Of a stretch of 64,000 nucleotides of DNA, positions 1 to 11,157 are shown in pieces; position 1 is the first letter of the stretch; each line of letters begins with the position of its first letter. The notes below the pieces were generated by a model. That model searched no databases. It saw only the letters and a program-made list of their open reading frames with translations, and had not been told where the DNA came from. Source of the DNA: Saccharum officinarum (Eukaryota > Streptophyta > Magnoliopsida > Poales > Poaceae); the NCBI GenBank assembly GCA_020631735.1, contig CM036225.1, forward strand, positions 62,467,183 to 62,531,182, given 5' to 3'. A program made the position numbers and the translations under genes.

Positions 1-329
1 CATATAATTATTCGCTTGACTGCTTACAAACAAGGCTGGTAATCTGACAGGGCAGGGCAGGGCATACATACTACGAGTTTGCATCCCTGCACTAGAACAT
101 GAATCAAGCTAACTTGAACAACAATTGCACCGCAAAGATTCTTCAAAAGGAAAGGAAGAATATATATACGACATTGCACTATTGCAGTGTGCATGTGAGC
201 TGCAGGGTTCCCCGCCTCCCGGGGTTTGGTTTGCAATAGCAAAGATTTGGTGTGCAATTTTCACTAGACTAGACTTTACCTGTAATTTTTACGGCCTTTT
301 CAGAATAAGTTCATCTGTGCTGTGTGAAA
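1..329. other. Intergenic sequence, nothing recognised
   Basis: Short open frames occur on both strands but none has a recognisable motif, splice structure or codon bias. No repeat boundary was found. Confidence 0.5.
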
Positions 330-657
330 AGCCTCCCAGCACCGTCATGTGCCGTTGATGGTTTCTCATTGACGTTCCTTGACCTGATGTTACTTGTTAT
401 CTCGTGCTATAAAGTTGGGCCTGTTTATATTAATGATCTGTGTGATTATTGGTATTGAGTCCAATCTACGGCTTAGCTCGTCCTTGTGTGTTAATTTTTG
501 TGTTCGATGTACTACGTAAAATTTATACTGCTTTTAACTGAAGGTGTAAAGTTAGTCAGTTACTCTCTTGCAAATTGTGAGTCTGGGCGATTTCTTCGAG
601 TTAAGGTCTAAACCCCCACCAGGCCACCACATGTTTTTTTTTTTCTTGTGTTAATGT
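330..657 (+). repeat. Diverged dispersed repeat, copy A (interrupted by a LINE)
   Basis: This stretch aligns with 4270-4590. Shared landmarks in the same order are a GTGCTATAAA word, TTAGCTCGTCC, TACTCTCTTGC, a TTCGAGTTAA/TTTGAGTTAA word and a T-tract followed by GTTAATGTCTG/GTTAGTGTCTG. Similarity resumes at about 2495-2550 (GACCATACC and TTGCCACTTGGCAA), so the LINE remnant at about 655-2490 appears to have inserted into this copy. The origin of the repeat is not recognised. Confidence 0.55.
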
Positions 658-2490
658 CTGGTTGTTGTTGATGCATCTTTCGGCCGGCGCACCTCCTACA
701 GTCGACGCCGCGGCCAACCCAGGCATGGCGGCTGACGGGACGGCCCGAGGCCGCCGTACCCGACGTGGCCGTCGTCGACCAAGGCGTGCGAGGCCGGGGG
801 CCGGTCGTGGGACTCGTCGTTCCGTTCCGGCGGCGGAGGCCCGGGCTGTGGAGCGGATTCCGGTGCACCAGCGGCTGGGTCCTCGCCGCAGAGCCACCGC
901 ACCTTACACCGTCTCCTCATCGCACCCTCCGCGCATGGCATCTCCGGCGGACGCGGATGGGTTCCATCTGATCGAGAGCCGGCGCCGCTGGAGGCGGCAA
1001 CAACGCCGCGTTCCGGCGGTCTCGCGCCCAGTGCCGCCGGAGTTGGTTGGGCTCTGCTTCAACTGTCTAGCGCCAGATCACGTCGCGGCGCGTTGTACCT
1101 ACCCGTCACGCTGCTTGCGGTGTCGCTGCACAGGCCACCGGGCCAGGAGCTGCAAGCACCCGCGTTCTCCTAGCCATGGCCGTGCGGGTGGCCGGCCGCG
1201 CCGCCATCGATTCGGCGACAATGGTGCTGCCGGCGATGCGGCTGTGCCTGACCCGTCGCTCGGCCCAGGTTGGGGGCCGACGCCGAAAAGATCGCAGGTG
1301 GCGGGCTCCACCCCACCCATCAACCCGCCGCAGCAGCTGGAAGGTGTGTTCATCCACCAGAGCACCGCCATGGACGACGTTGAACGAGGTCTGAGGCTCG
1401 CCGTCACGGCGTTGGTGGCGGACGCCACTGCCGATGTCTCCGACGCTGACGCCAACTCGCGGCTTCAGGAGCATACACGGCGCCTCCGACGGCACCTTCA
1501 CGTATCGGGTAACCATCCATGTCCAGCGTGTCGCTGACTCACCGCCACCCTCGCCGCCGACCTGCAACACCAGCGGACCTGTGCCAAAGCTACAGGGCTC
1601 CAAGGGGGTCGTCGACGCCGAGCCGACCGCGAATGCGGCCACAACGCCTGAGCCGCATCATGCAACACCAGATTGGGGGACCTGTCATTTTGAGTTCGAA
1701 CCACGCGCCCAGGACAAAGACAGCGCTGGTGGGCAGCTGCTCTTGGATCCAATGATCCGGGAGGCCGAGCTTCTCGGTGCACATCCAGGAAGGCAAGGGC
1801 CTACCAGCTTCGTCCTAGGGGAGCTGGTGGGGCAGGTGCAGCCTGATGGGCAGCCCGATCAGCTCGCCGACGACGGCCCATCTATGCCGGTACACGAGAC
1901 AGGCTCTTCTCCTTCTGTCGAGGACTTCATCGCCGGTCTAATGCTGCCGCTCGAGACGCCACTGATCCAGTCGCCGCCGCGCCATCGTGTCTCGCGCGTG
2001 CAGGTCGAGAACCTGGTGCCGCGCCGCAGTGATAGACTTGCTGCCAAGTCCGTCTACCGTGATCCGAACCCGGAGAGGCAGGCCAAGCGGGTCTTGCTCA
2101 ACAAATGACAGCCATCGACGAGCACCCCACGGTCAGCGCCGGCGACGCCTGACTTGACAATCGCCACTCGGTTCCACGAGACATTCCAAGAGCCGTTGTC
2201 GGCGTCCAAGCGCGAGGCAATGCAAGAGCTCTTCCCCTTGGCTGGTGCTCGCGGGAGGCAGGCGGCGGCGCAGGCGCCTTGAGCACGGGTTCGCAACTTC
2301 GCAAGCCCGTCGGTCGCACATTAGTTTCTTAGTTAGTTACAACAGCGTGTGTTCCACCGTCTTGTGGTGCTATGTGTTCGTGTTCAACCCCATCGCTCAT
2401 GGCCCCTCGCCGTGTTGTGATGTTGGGCGTGTAAACCTTCTAACTTCTTCTTAATGAAACACATGCTAAGCACGTTCTAGAAAAAAAATC
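655..2490 (+). mobile_element. LINE-type retroelement remnant with ORF1 only
   Basis: A GC-rich insert holds a two-zinc-knuckle ORF1 and ends in a LINE-like 3' tail: an untranslated stretch, a TTCTTAATGAAAC word and a short A-run at about 2480-2488. No endonuclease or reverse transcriptase is present between ORF1 and the tail, so ORF2 has been lost or the copy is a short non-autonomous form. Both ends are inferred by comparison with the uninterrupted repeat copy at 4270-4640. No convincing target-site duplication was identified. Confidence 0.65.
662..2282 (+). pseudogene. LINE ORF1 (gag-like, CCHC zinc-knuckle protein), broken
   Basis: The first frame (662-1537) has an Arg-rich N-terminus and two CX2CX4HX4C knuckles, CFNCLAPDHVAARC and CLRCRCTGHRARSC, which bind RNA in gag-like proteins. 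The frame shifts between about 1434 and 1530. The second frame carries on to a TGA at 2106-2108, after a basic segment with RRSDRLAAKSVY. The same frame then reads on through a FHETFQEP-type tail to TGA at 2280-2282, so the 2106 stop looks like a TGG-to-TGA change. This pattern (zinc knuckles, then an RRS.RLA basic motif, then a short C-tail) is familiar from grass LINE ORF1 proteins. It is non-functional as it stands. Confidence 0.65.
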
Positions 2491-2619
2491 TTTTGTGAAA
2501 TAATAGAGATTGGACAATATGACCATACCAAACTTGCCACTTGGCAAGAATCTGGTGTCCAAGGCTGTGTGCCAGAGATTTGCATGGTTTTGAGCGGGAG
2601 ACACTACAGATAACGCTAA

Positions 2620-2855
2620 GGTGCTGTTTGGTTGGAGCTTTATGGCCCGTTATCCATTCACGCTGCAATCAATTTGCGTTGCTTCTCGTTTGGTTGAGTA
2701 AATAGATAACGCTACCTGTAATTTGCAGTAACTCCATGACGCCAGCAAAAGCAGCAACCAAACAAGTTACGTTGTTATTCATTACTCTGCAATAGGTAGC
2801 AGCGTGAATCAATTCCATTGTCATTCCCTTACCTTCCGCTGAACCAAACAGCACC
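2620..2855. mobile_element. Tourist-like MITE (PIF/Harbinger), 236 bp
   Basis: The terminal inverted repeats are GGTGCTGTTTGGTT at the left and AACCAAACAGCACC at the right. Both sides are flanked by TAA (2617-2619 and 2856-2858), the 3-bp target duplication usual for Tourist elements. No coding capacity. Confidence 0.85.
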
Positions 2856-2858
2856 TAA

Positions 2859-3562
2859 GATTATATTGGTTGGAAACAAAGGTTTGTTATTAGCCATACC
2901 ATATCTCCTGTTCTCCTGTGGTGCGGCGGTGGCATGATGCAGCGGGTTCGACGGCCGCGGCCGGCCAGGGGTTGCTCGCCTGCTCTGCTCCTCAGGGAAT
3001 CAACGCAATGCTTGAAGCTGAAGGAATCGGATGAATTCAGCGGGGTGGGGGTGGATCGGTGCGTTTCAATGCATTGCGGAAGCTGGCTCAGTTCAGGTCA
3101 GTAGATCAGCCGTGCAGGTGAAGGCGCAGGCGAGGCTAACATGAACAGATGTCTGTCTGATGGATGCCAACTTGCCGAGACCTGAGGACTTGCATTGTTC
3201 ATTCTAAATTATAAGTCATTCTAATTTTCGGAGAGTTAAAGCATCTCAATTTTGATTAACGTACTCGCTTGGCTTATCGGTCGTACTTTTTCAGCGAAGA
3301 AACGGTGTTTTTCTCTCACAACAAATCAGCCAACGGTATTTTTCAGTCTGGCTTTTCGGTAAAACGAACAGGTAGTCTCTGGATACTTGGTGGAGTCCGG
3401 ATACTCGGTGGATAGTATCCAGCGCGTATCAGTCGCATATCCGTATCGGGATACGGACTTACGGTACCTCCTAGTCGTATCCATGCTACACAGCATCCAA
3501 CTACGTACGGTCGCGTTCGGATGTCCGGACCCAACCCCGGCCCATAGATCCTAGTCTGGGCC
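2859..3562. other. Intergenic sequence
   Basis: AT-rich with a short GC-rich patch near 2920-3010. A possible Stowaway fragment with TTCTAAATTATAAGT lies at 3199-3235. Nothing else is recognised. Confidence 0.4.
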
Positions 3563-4021
3563 ATGCAGATCTATAGCACGACGGCGAGACCCTTCTGCAT
3601 CAATACGGCCGCGAAAACCGGATTCGGCGGCGACGTCGACGAGAGCACCGTCATCGAATCAAGGCGGCGCGCGGCCATCAGGATGGCGGGGAGCAGCATC
3701 GTCGAGACCACGGCGGCAGCAAAGGAGGAGGGCAAGCTCGATGCCTCGATGAGCCGGTGGTGACGGAGAGGGTGCCACAATCTTTCATCAGGAGGATACG
3801 GACTCTTCCCACGCAGAGGCCCCGACCTCTCACCGAAGCCTTCATCTTGAAAAAACCTGAGCTCCAACAGCGGCTCCAAAACTCTGAATGACGATCTCAA
3901 TAAGTTGGTGGACCTGGAGCAGAACGTGCTGAGAAAGGGCCGACGCCAAGGGCTACGCCGAGGTGGTGGTCAAGTACACGGACGATGGCATCAAGAAGAT
4001 CTATCCTCTTCCCGGCTGTTA
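3563..4021 (+). pseudogene. Unrecognised gene fragment, probably decayed
   Basis: Codon-like, GC-rich sequence. An ATG frame at 3563-3763 encodes 66 residues with the stretch AAIRMAGSSIVETTAAAKEE. After its stop, coding-like sequence continues in other frames. The last part reads DAKGYAEVVVKY and ends IKKIYPLPGC before TAG at 4019-4021. The pieces could be one former gene with indels or an intron. I do not recognise the family and assign no function. Confidence 0.25.
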
Positions 4022-4197
4022 GGCTTGCTGATGAGGAAATTGCGTGCAGGGTATCGGTGGAGAGTGTAGCACTGTAGCGCTTGCGCTACTAGTTAGTTTT
4101 GCATGTTTATTATCAATCATGTTTGCTGATCGAATCGTGCATGTGAGCTTTAATTAGTGTTATTACATTTAGTGTGCAAGTTTAGTTAGCACATATA

Positions 4198-4244
4198 GCC
4201 TTTCCGCTTCATGAAATACGGGTCTGGACCCGCTCGCGAAAAAA
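4198..4244 (+). mobile_element. Extremely 5'-truncated LINE tail (47 bp)
   Basis: A 47 bp insert ends in a six-A run and is bracketed by near-identical 13-mers: GTTAGCACATATA (4185-4197) and GTTAGCATATATA (4245-4257). An A-tail plus a long duplication is the signature of target-primed reverse transcription. The insert has a word typical of LINE 3' ends (GAAATACGGG). Confidence 0.55.
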
Positions 4245-4269
4245 GTTAGCATATATATATATGGGATTT

Positions 4270-4645
4270 GATTGGAACCGTCGGCTTTTTGTTACTTTTT
4301 ATTATTGTGCTATAAACTTGGTTTTGTTTAAATGATTAATGATGTGTATGTTTCTACTTTTGTTATTCGTATTGAATGTACCAGTTAGCTCGTCCCTCCT
4401 TCTGTGCTGTTTTTGTGTTTGAAATACTACAATTGCATTTAACCGAAGGCGTAGTACGTATTAATTAGTTAATTACTTACTCTCTTGCTAATTGTGACTG
4501 GCTGAGTCCAGGATGATTTTTTTGAGTTAATGCCTGAACTCCCTACTGCATGTCGTCTTTTTTTTTTTTTGTTAGTGTCTGAATGTGAGTGAATCGTTTT
4601 CAAATAAAAATTTCATGATATGACGATACCTACGTGCCACTTGAC
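4270..4645 (+). repeat. Diverged dispersed repeat, copy B (uninterrupted)
   Basis: Partner of the 330-657 plus 2495-2550 repeat. It gives the pre-insertion layout for the LINE in copy A. No coding potential. Confidence 0.5.
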
Positions 4646-6360
4646 AATGGAGGCAAAACACAAGTATAGTTACTACTTAAAAAAGGGGTTAATATTGACA
4701 TATGACACTATATGATATGCATTTTATTAACTCTGAATATCAAGATTTGTTAGTGTCTGAATGTTGAGTGAATTGGTTTGCTAGTCAGAAATGTTGTTTC
4801 TATAGCTGTAGTGAAACAATTAAAGAACTTTTTGACTGGCACCATGCTAAGACTATTTGGAGAATTCTTCACATAACTATTGGATTAAATCCACCTAAAT
4901 AACACCCATGCTTGGGAATTGGTAATGGGCATTAGGCAAAAGGAACACAAGTTAATCTTTATGGAGGCTGCATCCATTATTTTGGGTAGTTTGCTGGTTT
5001 ATACGCAATGATCTGTTTTTGAGAAAAGAACGTATCACCCACTTTTTTATGCAAGTTATCTTCAAGAGATCATATTGACCGTGAACGTGATGATATAAGG
5101 GAGACCATCCATTTGGGCGACAAAGTTTTGTACATCGTTGCTTTGGATATCTTCGCCAATAATGGTCGGAAAAAATAATAATAGAATTTGATTTTGATTT
5201 ATTTCCCTTTGTTACGGTGTTCTCTTATCCCTTGGAGTGTAACCATTGCTCACCTGAACAGTTGCTTAGTCTGTTTAAATAGGGTTTATTAAATGGTACC
5301 AAAACCAAACTTAGGGCTTTCACGGGCTCTCGGCACATGATTTGTTGGGTCCCACTGGTGCAGGAGCAAGCTGTGGGGCATAGATGACGAGGGTTGGTGG
5401 CGAACTTCCGACATAGAATGATGACGGGATAGTCTGGCCGGAGGCATCCTCTAGTGATGCACATAGCGCGGCCTGGTGGTGGGCTCCCGACACATGATCA
5501 GACAGATCCCTGTGGCACAGGAGGGAGCAACGAGGCGTAGACACGACGCAGATCATCAACTGGAACAGATTGCCTGCCAGGATGCCTAGCGGTGGTGGGG
5601 CGGGCTGGCACGGGTTGATGATATTGGTGGGCATTGGAATGCATGGTTAGGGCATGACTTGGTGCGACAGTCACTAGGGCGGCATGAAGTCAGTTCATGG
5701 CCAGGCCTGGCTGCCACCATGATGGCATGCGGACAAGGCGCGGTCCGATAGTGATGATCTGAATGGAAATAAGATGATCTGTGCTGGCGGCATGAGGACA
5801 AGGCGTGGTCCGACAACAAAGATCTAAATGGAGATAGATGATTTGATGTTGTGACCCACACTAGAACAATGCCAAGGGCTTCAAATCAATAGAATTTGCC
5901 GCCTAAACGAGGGCGATGCCCCCCGGTGGAGATTGATGTCCCAGGGGCACGTGGTGTAGAAGCAATGTTTTGGGCCCTAGATCAAAACTTGAACTCGTGA
6001 TGGCATGTAGGAGGAATATAATTATGGAATTAGATGTTTGTATTACACTATTTTTGAGCTTCATGGTCATATTATATAGGAGTACATTGCTCAGGGGACA
6101 GGAAGTCTCCCTTAGAGACTAGGCAAGCTATGATTACATGATCCTAATCTACCATATCTAGAGATATCCTAATGTATATACTCTAACAATAACATTAAAT
6201 GCAATTTGTACACTGAAGAAACTTAGCATATAGCGACAATCAAGAAAGAGATATCGAATAGTTTTAGCTTGACTACAAACACAGTTTACTCCCGTTCCAG
6301 TTTCTTCTATATCTGTTAAATGCAATTTGATAGTGGTGGCCATTTTACAAAGGCATGTAA
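4646..6360. other. Intergenic sequence with a small local duplication
   Basis: No supported gene. Minus-strand frames at 5225-5861 overlap each other and lack motifs. At about 5717-5845 a unit containing GGCATG.GGACAAGGCG.GGTCCGA, then GATCT.AATGGA, occurs twice in tandem. Confidence 0.4.
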
Positions 6361-6683
6361 GAGCAACTCCAACAGATATCCTATCCAATCTTCTATATCT
6401 AAAAAAAAAATTAGTAGTTTAGTAGATAAAGATGCTACAACAGATCTATCTCTTCTCTTATACCTATCATACCTATAATTTTTAAGAGAACTCCTATGAG
6501 AAGCATCATATCTCTCCTAAATAAAGGAGACAACCCTCTTTCTCCTATCCCTAAAGAAATATAGAAGACAAGTTTTAAGTAATTTGTTACAGTAGTACTC
6601 TCCTATATCCTAAATTGATTATAGGGTACTCTCTTAAAGCAACTTATAAGAGATGCAATATAGGATATCTGGTGGAGTTGCTC
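6361..6683. mobile_element. Tourist-like MITE, 323 bp
   Basis: Inverted ends GAGCAACTCCAACAGATATCC and GGATATCTGGTGGAGTTGCTC, flanked on both sides by TAA (6358-6360 and 6684-6686). AT-rich interior without ORFs. Confidence 0.8.
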
Positions 6684-7094
6684 TAAGCTTTGGGTGGGTT
6701 TTTCTCCGGCGGACCCTCCGTGCGTGCTGGCGGACTAACCTTTAGTGCATGGTGATCACTCCAAAGTTCAATCCTGAGTTTGCCGAGATTTGATCATGCT
6801 AAGGCTTTTGTGTGAGGCTTGTTCTAGGGTGTTCCTAGCTAATTTACAAAAGAGTGTGTAGTGCAGTAGTAGGTCACTAGTTTTGTGGATAGTAGGTCAT
6901 GGGTTTGAGTTAAGCACCTAATGTGTTAGATTTTGGGTTTTCTAGAAACCATTAAAAGGGACACGCCTTGTGTGTACATGTATTAATATGTGTGGTCAGA
7001 AGAGATGGGTTTGATTCATGTACGTGGGCTCCACTGATTGTTTAAACGCTACTGTTTCATTATTATGGGATAAAATTAGAATCTTGGAACGACG

Positions 7095-7592
7095 TACCTA
7101 GCGTCCGGACGCCCGGCTTCAGTGGCACGTTCGGACGCACCTCGGGTCCGTCCGAGTGTCCTCCCCTGCACGGAACCACCCCCCCGCACGGAACAAAACG
7201 CCGGTCCCGCACGGCACCCGTCTCGCCCGCCGCACGAAACCACGTCTGCCCCCGCGCGGAACAGCATAGAAAATGGAACCCGCCCTTCCTCCGCTCCCCA
7301 ACACCCGTTCCCCCACTGCGCCGCTGTCCCAAAAGAGTATGTAACACTTCAACTGCAACATTGCAAAAACATATGGAAAACTATGTAGTGCAACATCGGG
7401 CTGTAAATACTGTAACATCGAAAAAATATATATTGCAACATTGAAAAACATGCACTGCAACATCGACAAAATATCTACTGCAACAACGAAAAATATGTAC
7501 TGCAACATCAAAAAAAATATGTACTGCAACATCGAAAAAACATAGACTGCAACATCGAAAAATATGTACTGCAACGTCGAAAATTATGTGCT
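7095..7592. repeat. GC-rich transposon end plus degenerate ~25 bp minisatellite
   Basis: A GC-rich segment starts with CTAGCGTCCGGACG (from about 7098). It is followed from about 7337 by roughly ten degenerate units built on CTGCAACATCGAAAAA.ATATGTA. The same combination, a TAGCG/CCGGACG end followed by repeated GCAACAT words, recurs at 47.57-48.1 kb and, inverted, at 49.7-50.29 kb. It is therefore a dispersed DNA-transposon-like family. The 151-residue minus frame across it is a repeat artefact. Confidence 0.5.
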
Positions 7593-8047
7593 AGACGAAC
7601 TGAAATGCATGATGTGATTAGGGAATAAATCTTCAAGCCGCAAATCCTTCCGTAATAATCACACTACAAGCTAAACGTTATATTATAACACATGGATATG
7701 TTTGCTAGCAACAGTAACAAAAAAATAAAGTTAAGATAATTTCAAAAAAAAATGTAAAGATAGATAGGTGCCGGAACTTTTAATGTCGTCCCCGGTTATT
7801 TTTTTGGGGGGGGGGGGCAAGAAGCGGAACCCGGTCCGGTCATCAAACAATTTTTTTTGAACTAGTTAAGGTGCACGTGCGTGTCGCACGTGCTTATATT
7901 TGTGATACTTGACATTTTAATATTATTTGTAAAAAATATTATAGAATACAAAAAGTAGCCATGATTTTGTCTCTTCCCCGTCTAAACGGTGGGGCCATGT
8001 AAAGTGTCTACGTCGATCTATACATGGGCCGAGAAGAACAAAAAGCT
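7593..8047. other. Intergenic sequence with a poly-G run
   Basis: AT-rich. A T7-G13 run lies at about 7799-7817. No gene seen. Confidence 0.4.
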
Positions 8048-8240
8048 GAGCAAATTTACTACCGGCATCGTTTAATACGTACTTGCCACGATGCGTATGT
8101 AGTAGCACGCGGGGTGCTCCAGCGCCTCCATGCTGGTGGTGTACTTGTACCTGCCAGGAAAGCTGTGTACGTCGTTAAGACCGGAGACGTGGTCGTGCAC
8201 TACGCCGACGGTCCCGGTCAGACCTTTGTCAAGGCGGAGG
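8048..8240 (-). other. Coding-like minus-strand segment, family unknown
   Basis: Read on the minus strand, an open stretch contains TGTVGVVHDHVSG, then FPGRYKYTTSMEALEHPACY, and stops shortly after. It looks like the last exon of a decayed gene because of its GC-rich, codon-like composition, but no acceptor or upstream exon was identified. The opposite strand also has a 97-residue frame (8024-8317). I cannot choose with confidence and give no function. Confidence 0.2.
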
Positions 8241-8334
8241 TGACAACCTATATATTCACCTTCTGCTGGGACCCTACAGAGAATTCAAAGTACCACGTTG
8301 AGAATTGGATACGATGAAGTTTTCTTAAAGAAAA

Positions 8335-9032
8335 GGAAAAAGTCTAAATAACCCCCTGAATTATGGACCCTGGAACACATAATCTCCTGAACTATGAAAC
8401 GGTCTAATTTACCCCCTGAACTATCTAAAACCATCTATTTTACCCTCTGGGTGGTTTTCGACCGCGGTTTGCTACAGTAACAGTATGTTTGCTACAGTAA
8501 TATCGGTTTTTGTCTTTTTTACTTATTTTCGCTGAATATTTGAAAAGTCATAGTAAATCACAGAAAAATCATAAAATAGAAAATCTAATTTTGCTAGACT
8601 CCACATGAGTAGATCTACACAATGAACATATAATATGGTACGCTTTAGTACAAATTTTTTGCTGTAACTTTAGTCTAAATTGGATTTTCCAATTAATCTA
8701 AAGCTACAGCAAAAACTTTGTATTAAAGCGTACCGTATTATATATTCACTGTGTAGATCTACTCATGTGGAGTCCAACAAAATTAGATTTTCTATTTTAT
8801 GATTTTTTTATGATTTACTATGATTTTTCAAATATTCAGCGAAAATAAATAAAAAAGACAAAAACCGCTATTACTGTAGCAAATATACTGTTACTGGAGC
8901 AAAACCGCCGTCAAAAACCGCCCAGAGGGTAAAATAGACGGTTTTGGATACTTCAGGGGGTAAATTAGACCGTTTTATAGTTCGTGAGGTTATATGTTCC
9001 AGGATCTTCAGACGGTTATTTAGACTTTTTCG
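8335..9032. mobile_element. Fold-back Mutator-like MITE, ~698 bp
   Basis: The two halves are inverted copies of each other almost to the centre (about 8680). The ends are GGAAAAAGTCTAAATAACC and GGTTATTTAGACTTTTTCG. The flanks TAAAGAAAA (8326-8334) and TTAAGAAAA (about 9034-9042) look like a 9-bp duplication with one difference, as expected for Mutator-type insertion. No ORF. Confidence 0.65.
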
Positions 9033-9114
9033 TTTAAGAAAATGTGGCGACAGAATGCAACGCACCTCCTTGTCTGGGCGGCGTCTTGTCGTCCGCCTTC
9101 CTGACCAGAGAAGT

Positions 9115-9492
9115 CTTGCCGTCACTGCTGTCCGAGAGACCGACGTTCCTAGGTGTGGGTTGGGTAATTTTTTTTTGGTGAGAAAAAAATAGCAATCCGA
9201 GAAACCACACGTATAAACACGCGTAAAGAATTAAAAGTTTTCCGGTCGGGTCCGTTTGTCAGGTTAGGACGGGGGATTATATGTGTTGGATCTATGATGA
9301 GGAGTCTTCTTGCCGTCACTGCTGTCCGGGAGACCGATGTTCCTAGGTGTGGGTTGGGTAATTTTTTTGGTGAGAAAAAAATAGCAATCCGAGGAACTAC
9401 ATGTATAAACACGCGTAAAGAATTAAAAGTTTTCCGGTCGGGTCCGTTTGTCAGGTTAGGACGGGGGATTAGATGTGTTGGATCTATGATCT
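9115..9492 (+). repeat. Tandem duplication, two ~194 bp units
   Basis: A unit beginning CTTGCCGTCACTGCTGTCCG and running through GGTGAGAAAAAAATAGCAATC to GGATCTATGAT occurs at about 9115-9308 and again at about 9309-9492, with few differences. Short frames inside it repeat and are not genes. Confidence 0.75.
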
Positions 9493-9627
9493 AAGGTTTA
9501 AAGCATAGGGTGAGTAGGAATTTTCAGGGGTAACCTGTATTTTTCAATTTCTTCGCTCCGTTATACGGGCTACTCGAGATGGGCCGTGCTCTGCCTCATA
9601 GTTGCCTGTTTTTCCGGGTTTTTTTTT

Positions 9628-10867
9628 GGAAAAAGTCTACTTTTCCTCCCCCAACTTTCACGAAAGTCCGTTTTTCCTCCCTCAACTCCAAAACCGGGCA
9701 AATCACCTCCCTCAACTTTTCAAACCGTGCATTTTACCTCCCTGGAGCGGTTTCGAAGGCGGTTTTGCTACAGTAAACGGTGGTTTTGCTACAGTGAGGC
9801 GGTTTTGTCTTTTTCTTTTTTATTTATTTCGGCTGAATCTTTGAAAAATCATATTAAATCACAGAAAAATCATAAAATGAAAAATCCAATTTTGTTGCAC
9901 TCCACATGAGTAGATCTACACATTGAACATATAATATGGTATCCTTTAGTACAAAGTTTTTGCTATAAAGGTTTTGCCTTTTTCTTTTTTATTTATTTCG
10001 GCTAAATCTTTGAAAAATCATAGTAAATTACAGAAAAATCATAAAATAGAAAATCTAATTTTGTTGGACTCCACATGAGCATATCTACATAGTGAACATA
10101 TAATATGGTATGATTTAGTACAAAATTTTTATTGTAGCTTTAGATCTATGCTTTTCTGTAATTAATTGAAATAATTCATAGCTGCAGCTTCTATAATTAT
10201 TTTGTTAGACTAAAGCATACCGTATTATATGTTCACTGTGTAGATCTACTCATGTGGAGTCCAAAAAAATAGACTTTCTATTTTATGATTTTTCTGTGAT
10301 TTACTATGATTTTTTAAAGATTCAGCCAAATAAATAAAAAAGAAAAAGACAAAACCTTGGTAGCAAAACTTTTGTACTAAAGCATACCATATTATATGTT
10401 CACTGTGTAGATATGCTCATGTGGAGTCTAACAAAATTAGATTTTCCATTTTATGATTTTTCTGTAATTTACTATGATTTTTCAAAGATTTAGCCGAAAT
10501 AAATAAAAAAGAAAAAGGCAAAACCTTCATAGCAAAAACTTTGTACTAAAGGATACCATATTATATGTTCACTGTGTAGATCTACTCATGTGGAGTGCAA
10601 CAAAATTGGATTTTTCATTTTATGATTTTTCTGTGATTTAATATGATTTTTCAAAGATTCAGCCGAAATAAATAAAAAAGAAAAAGACCAAACCACCTCA
10701 CTGTAGCAAAACCACCGTTTACTGTAGCAAAACCGCCTTCGAAACCGCTCCAGGGAGGTAAAATGCACGGTTTGAAAAGTTGAGGGAGGTGATTTGCCCG
10801 GTTTTGGAGTTGAGGGAGGAAAAGTGGACTTTCGTGAAAGTTGGGGGAGGAAAAGTAGACTTTTTCC
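9628..10867. mobile_element. Fold-back Mutator-like MITE, 1240 bp
   Basis: Inverted ends GGAAAAAGTCTACTTTTCC and GGAAAAGTAGACTTTTTCC. The arms are complementary over several hundred bases, with additional nested inverted copies in the middle (about 9955-10550). The flanks are T9 on the left (9619-9627) and at least T9 on the right, consistent with a 9-bp duplication. The interior shares blocks (CTCCACATGAGTAGATCTAC, GAACATATAATATGGTA) with the 8335-9032 element, so the two are relatives. Frames of 143 and 129 residues on the minus strand are artefacts of the arm. Confidence 0.7.
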
Positions 10868-11157
10868 TTTTTTTTTTTTTTGTTTGGAAACGAATCGTGG
10901 GCTGTTCTGATCCTGCGCTCGAGATGGGCCGTTGCGCTCTGGCTCATCGCCGGGTTTTTTTTTTTGAAACGAATCGTGGGCTGTTCTGATCCTGTTTTGT
11001 TGGGCCCCAAGTTGCAATTGTAACCGTACGTATCCAGCACGAATTCAGACTCCGAGTATTACCTTGGTCAATTTGCTCCAAAAAGAAGTTATAACGCAAC
11101 AAACCAAAGGACGAACCTGTCGAAAACGTTATTCGAATTCGATCGACAACTGAAGAG
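10868..11157. other. Short duplicated flank between MITE and F-box gene
   Basis: The words GAAACGAATCGTGGGCTG and TTCTGATCCTG occur at 10886-10915 and again at 10967-10996. CTCGAGATGGGCCGT occurs here (about 10918) and on the other side of the MITE (about 9574). This indicates local duplication around the MITE insertion site. Confidence 0.5.

Noticed and set aside
7337..7592. Regular repeats of about 25 bp considered as a CRISPR-like array
   Set aside because: Units are contiguous and degenerate without unique spacers, and the DNA is plant nuclear sequence.
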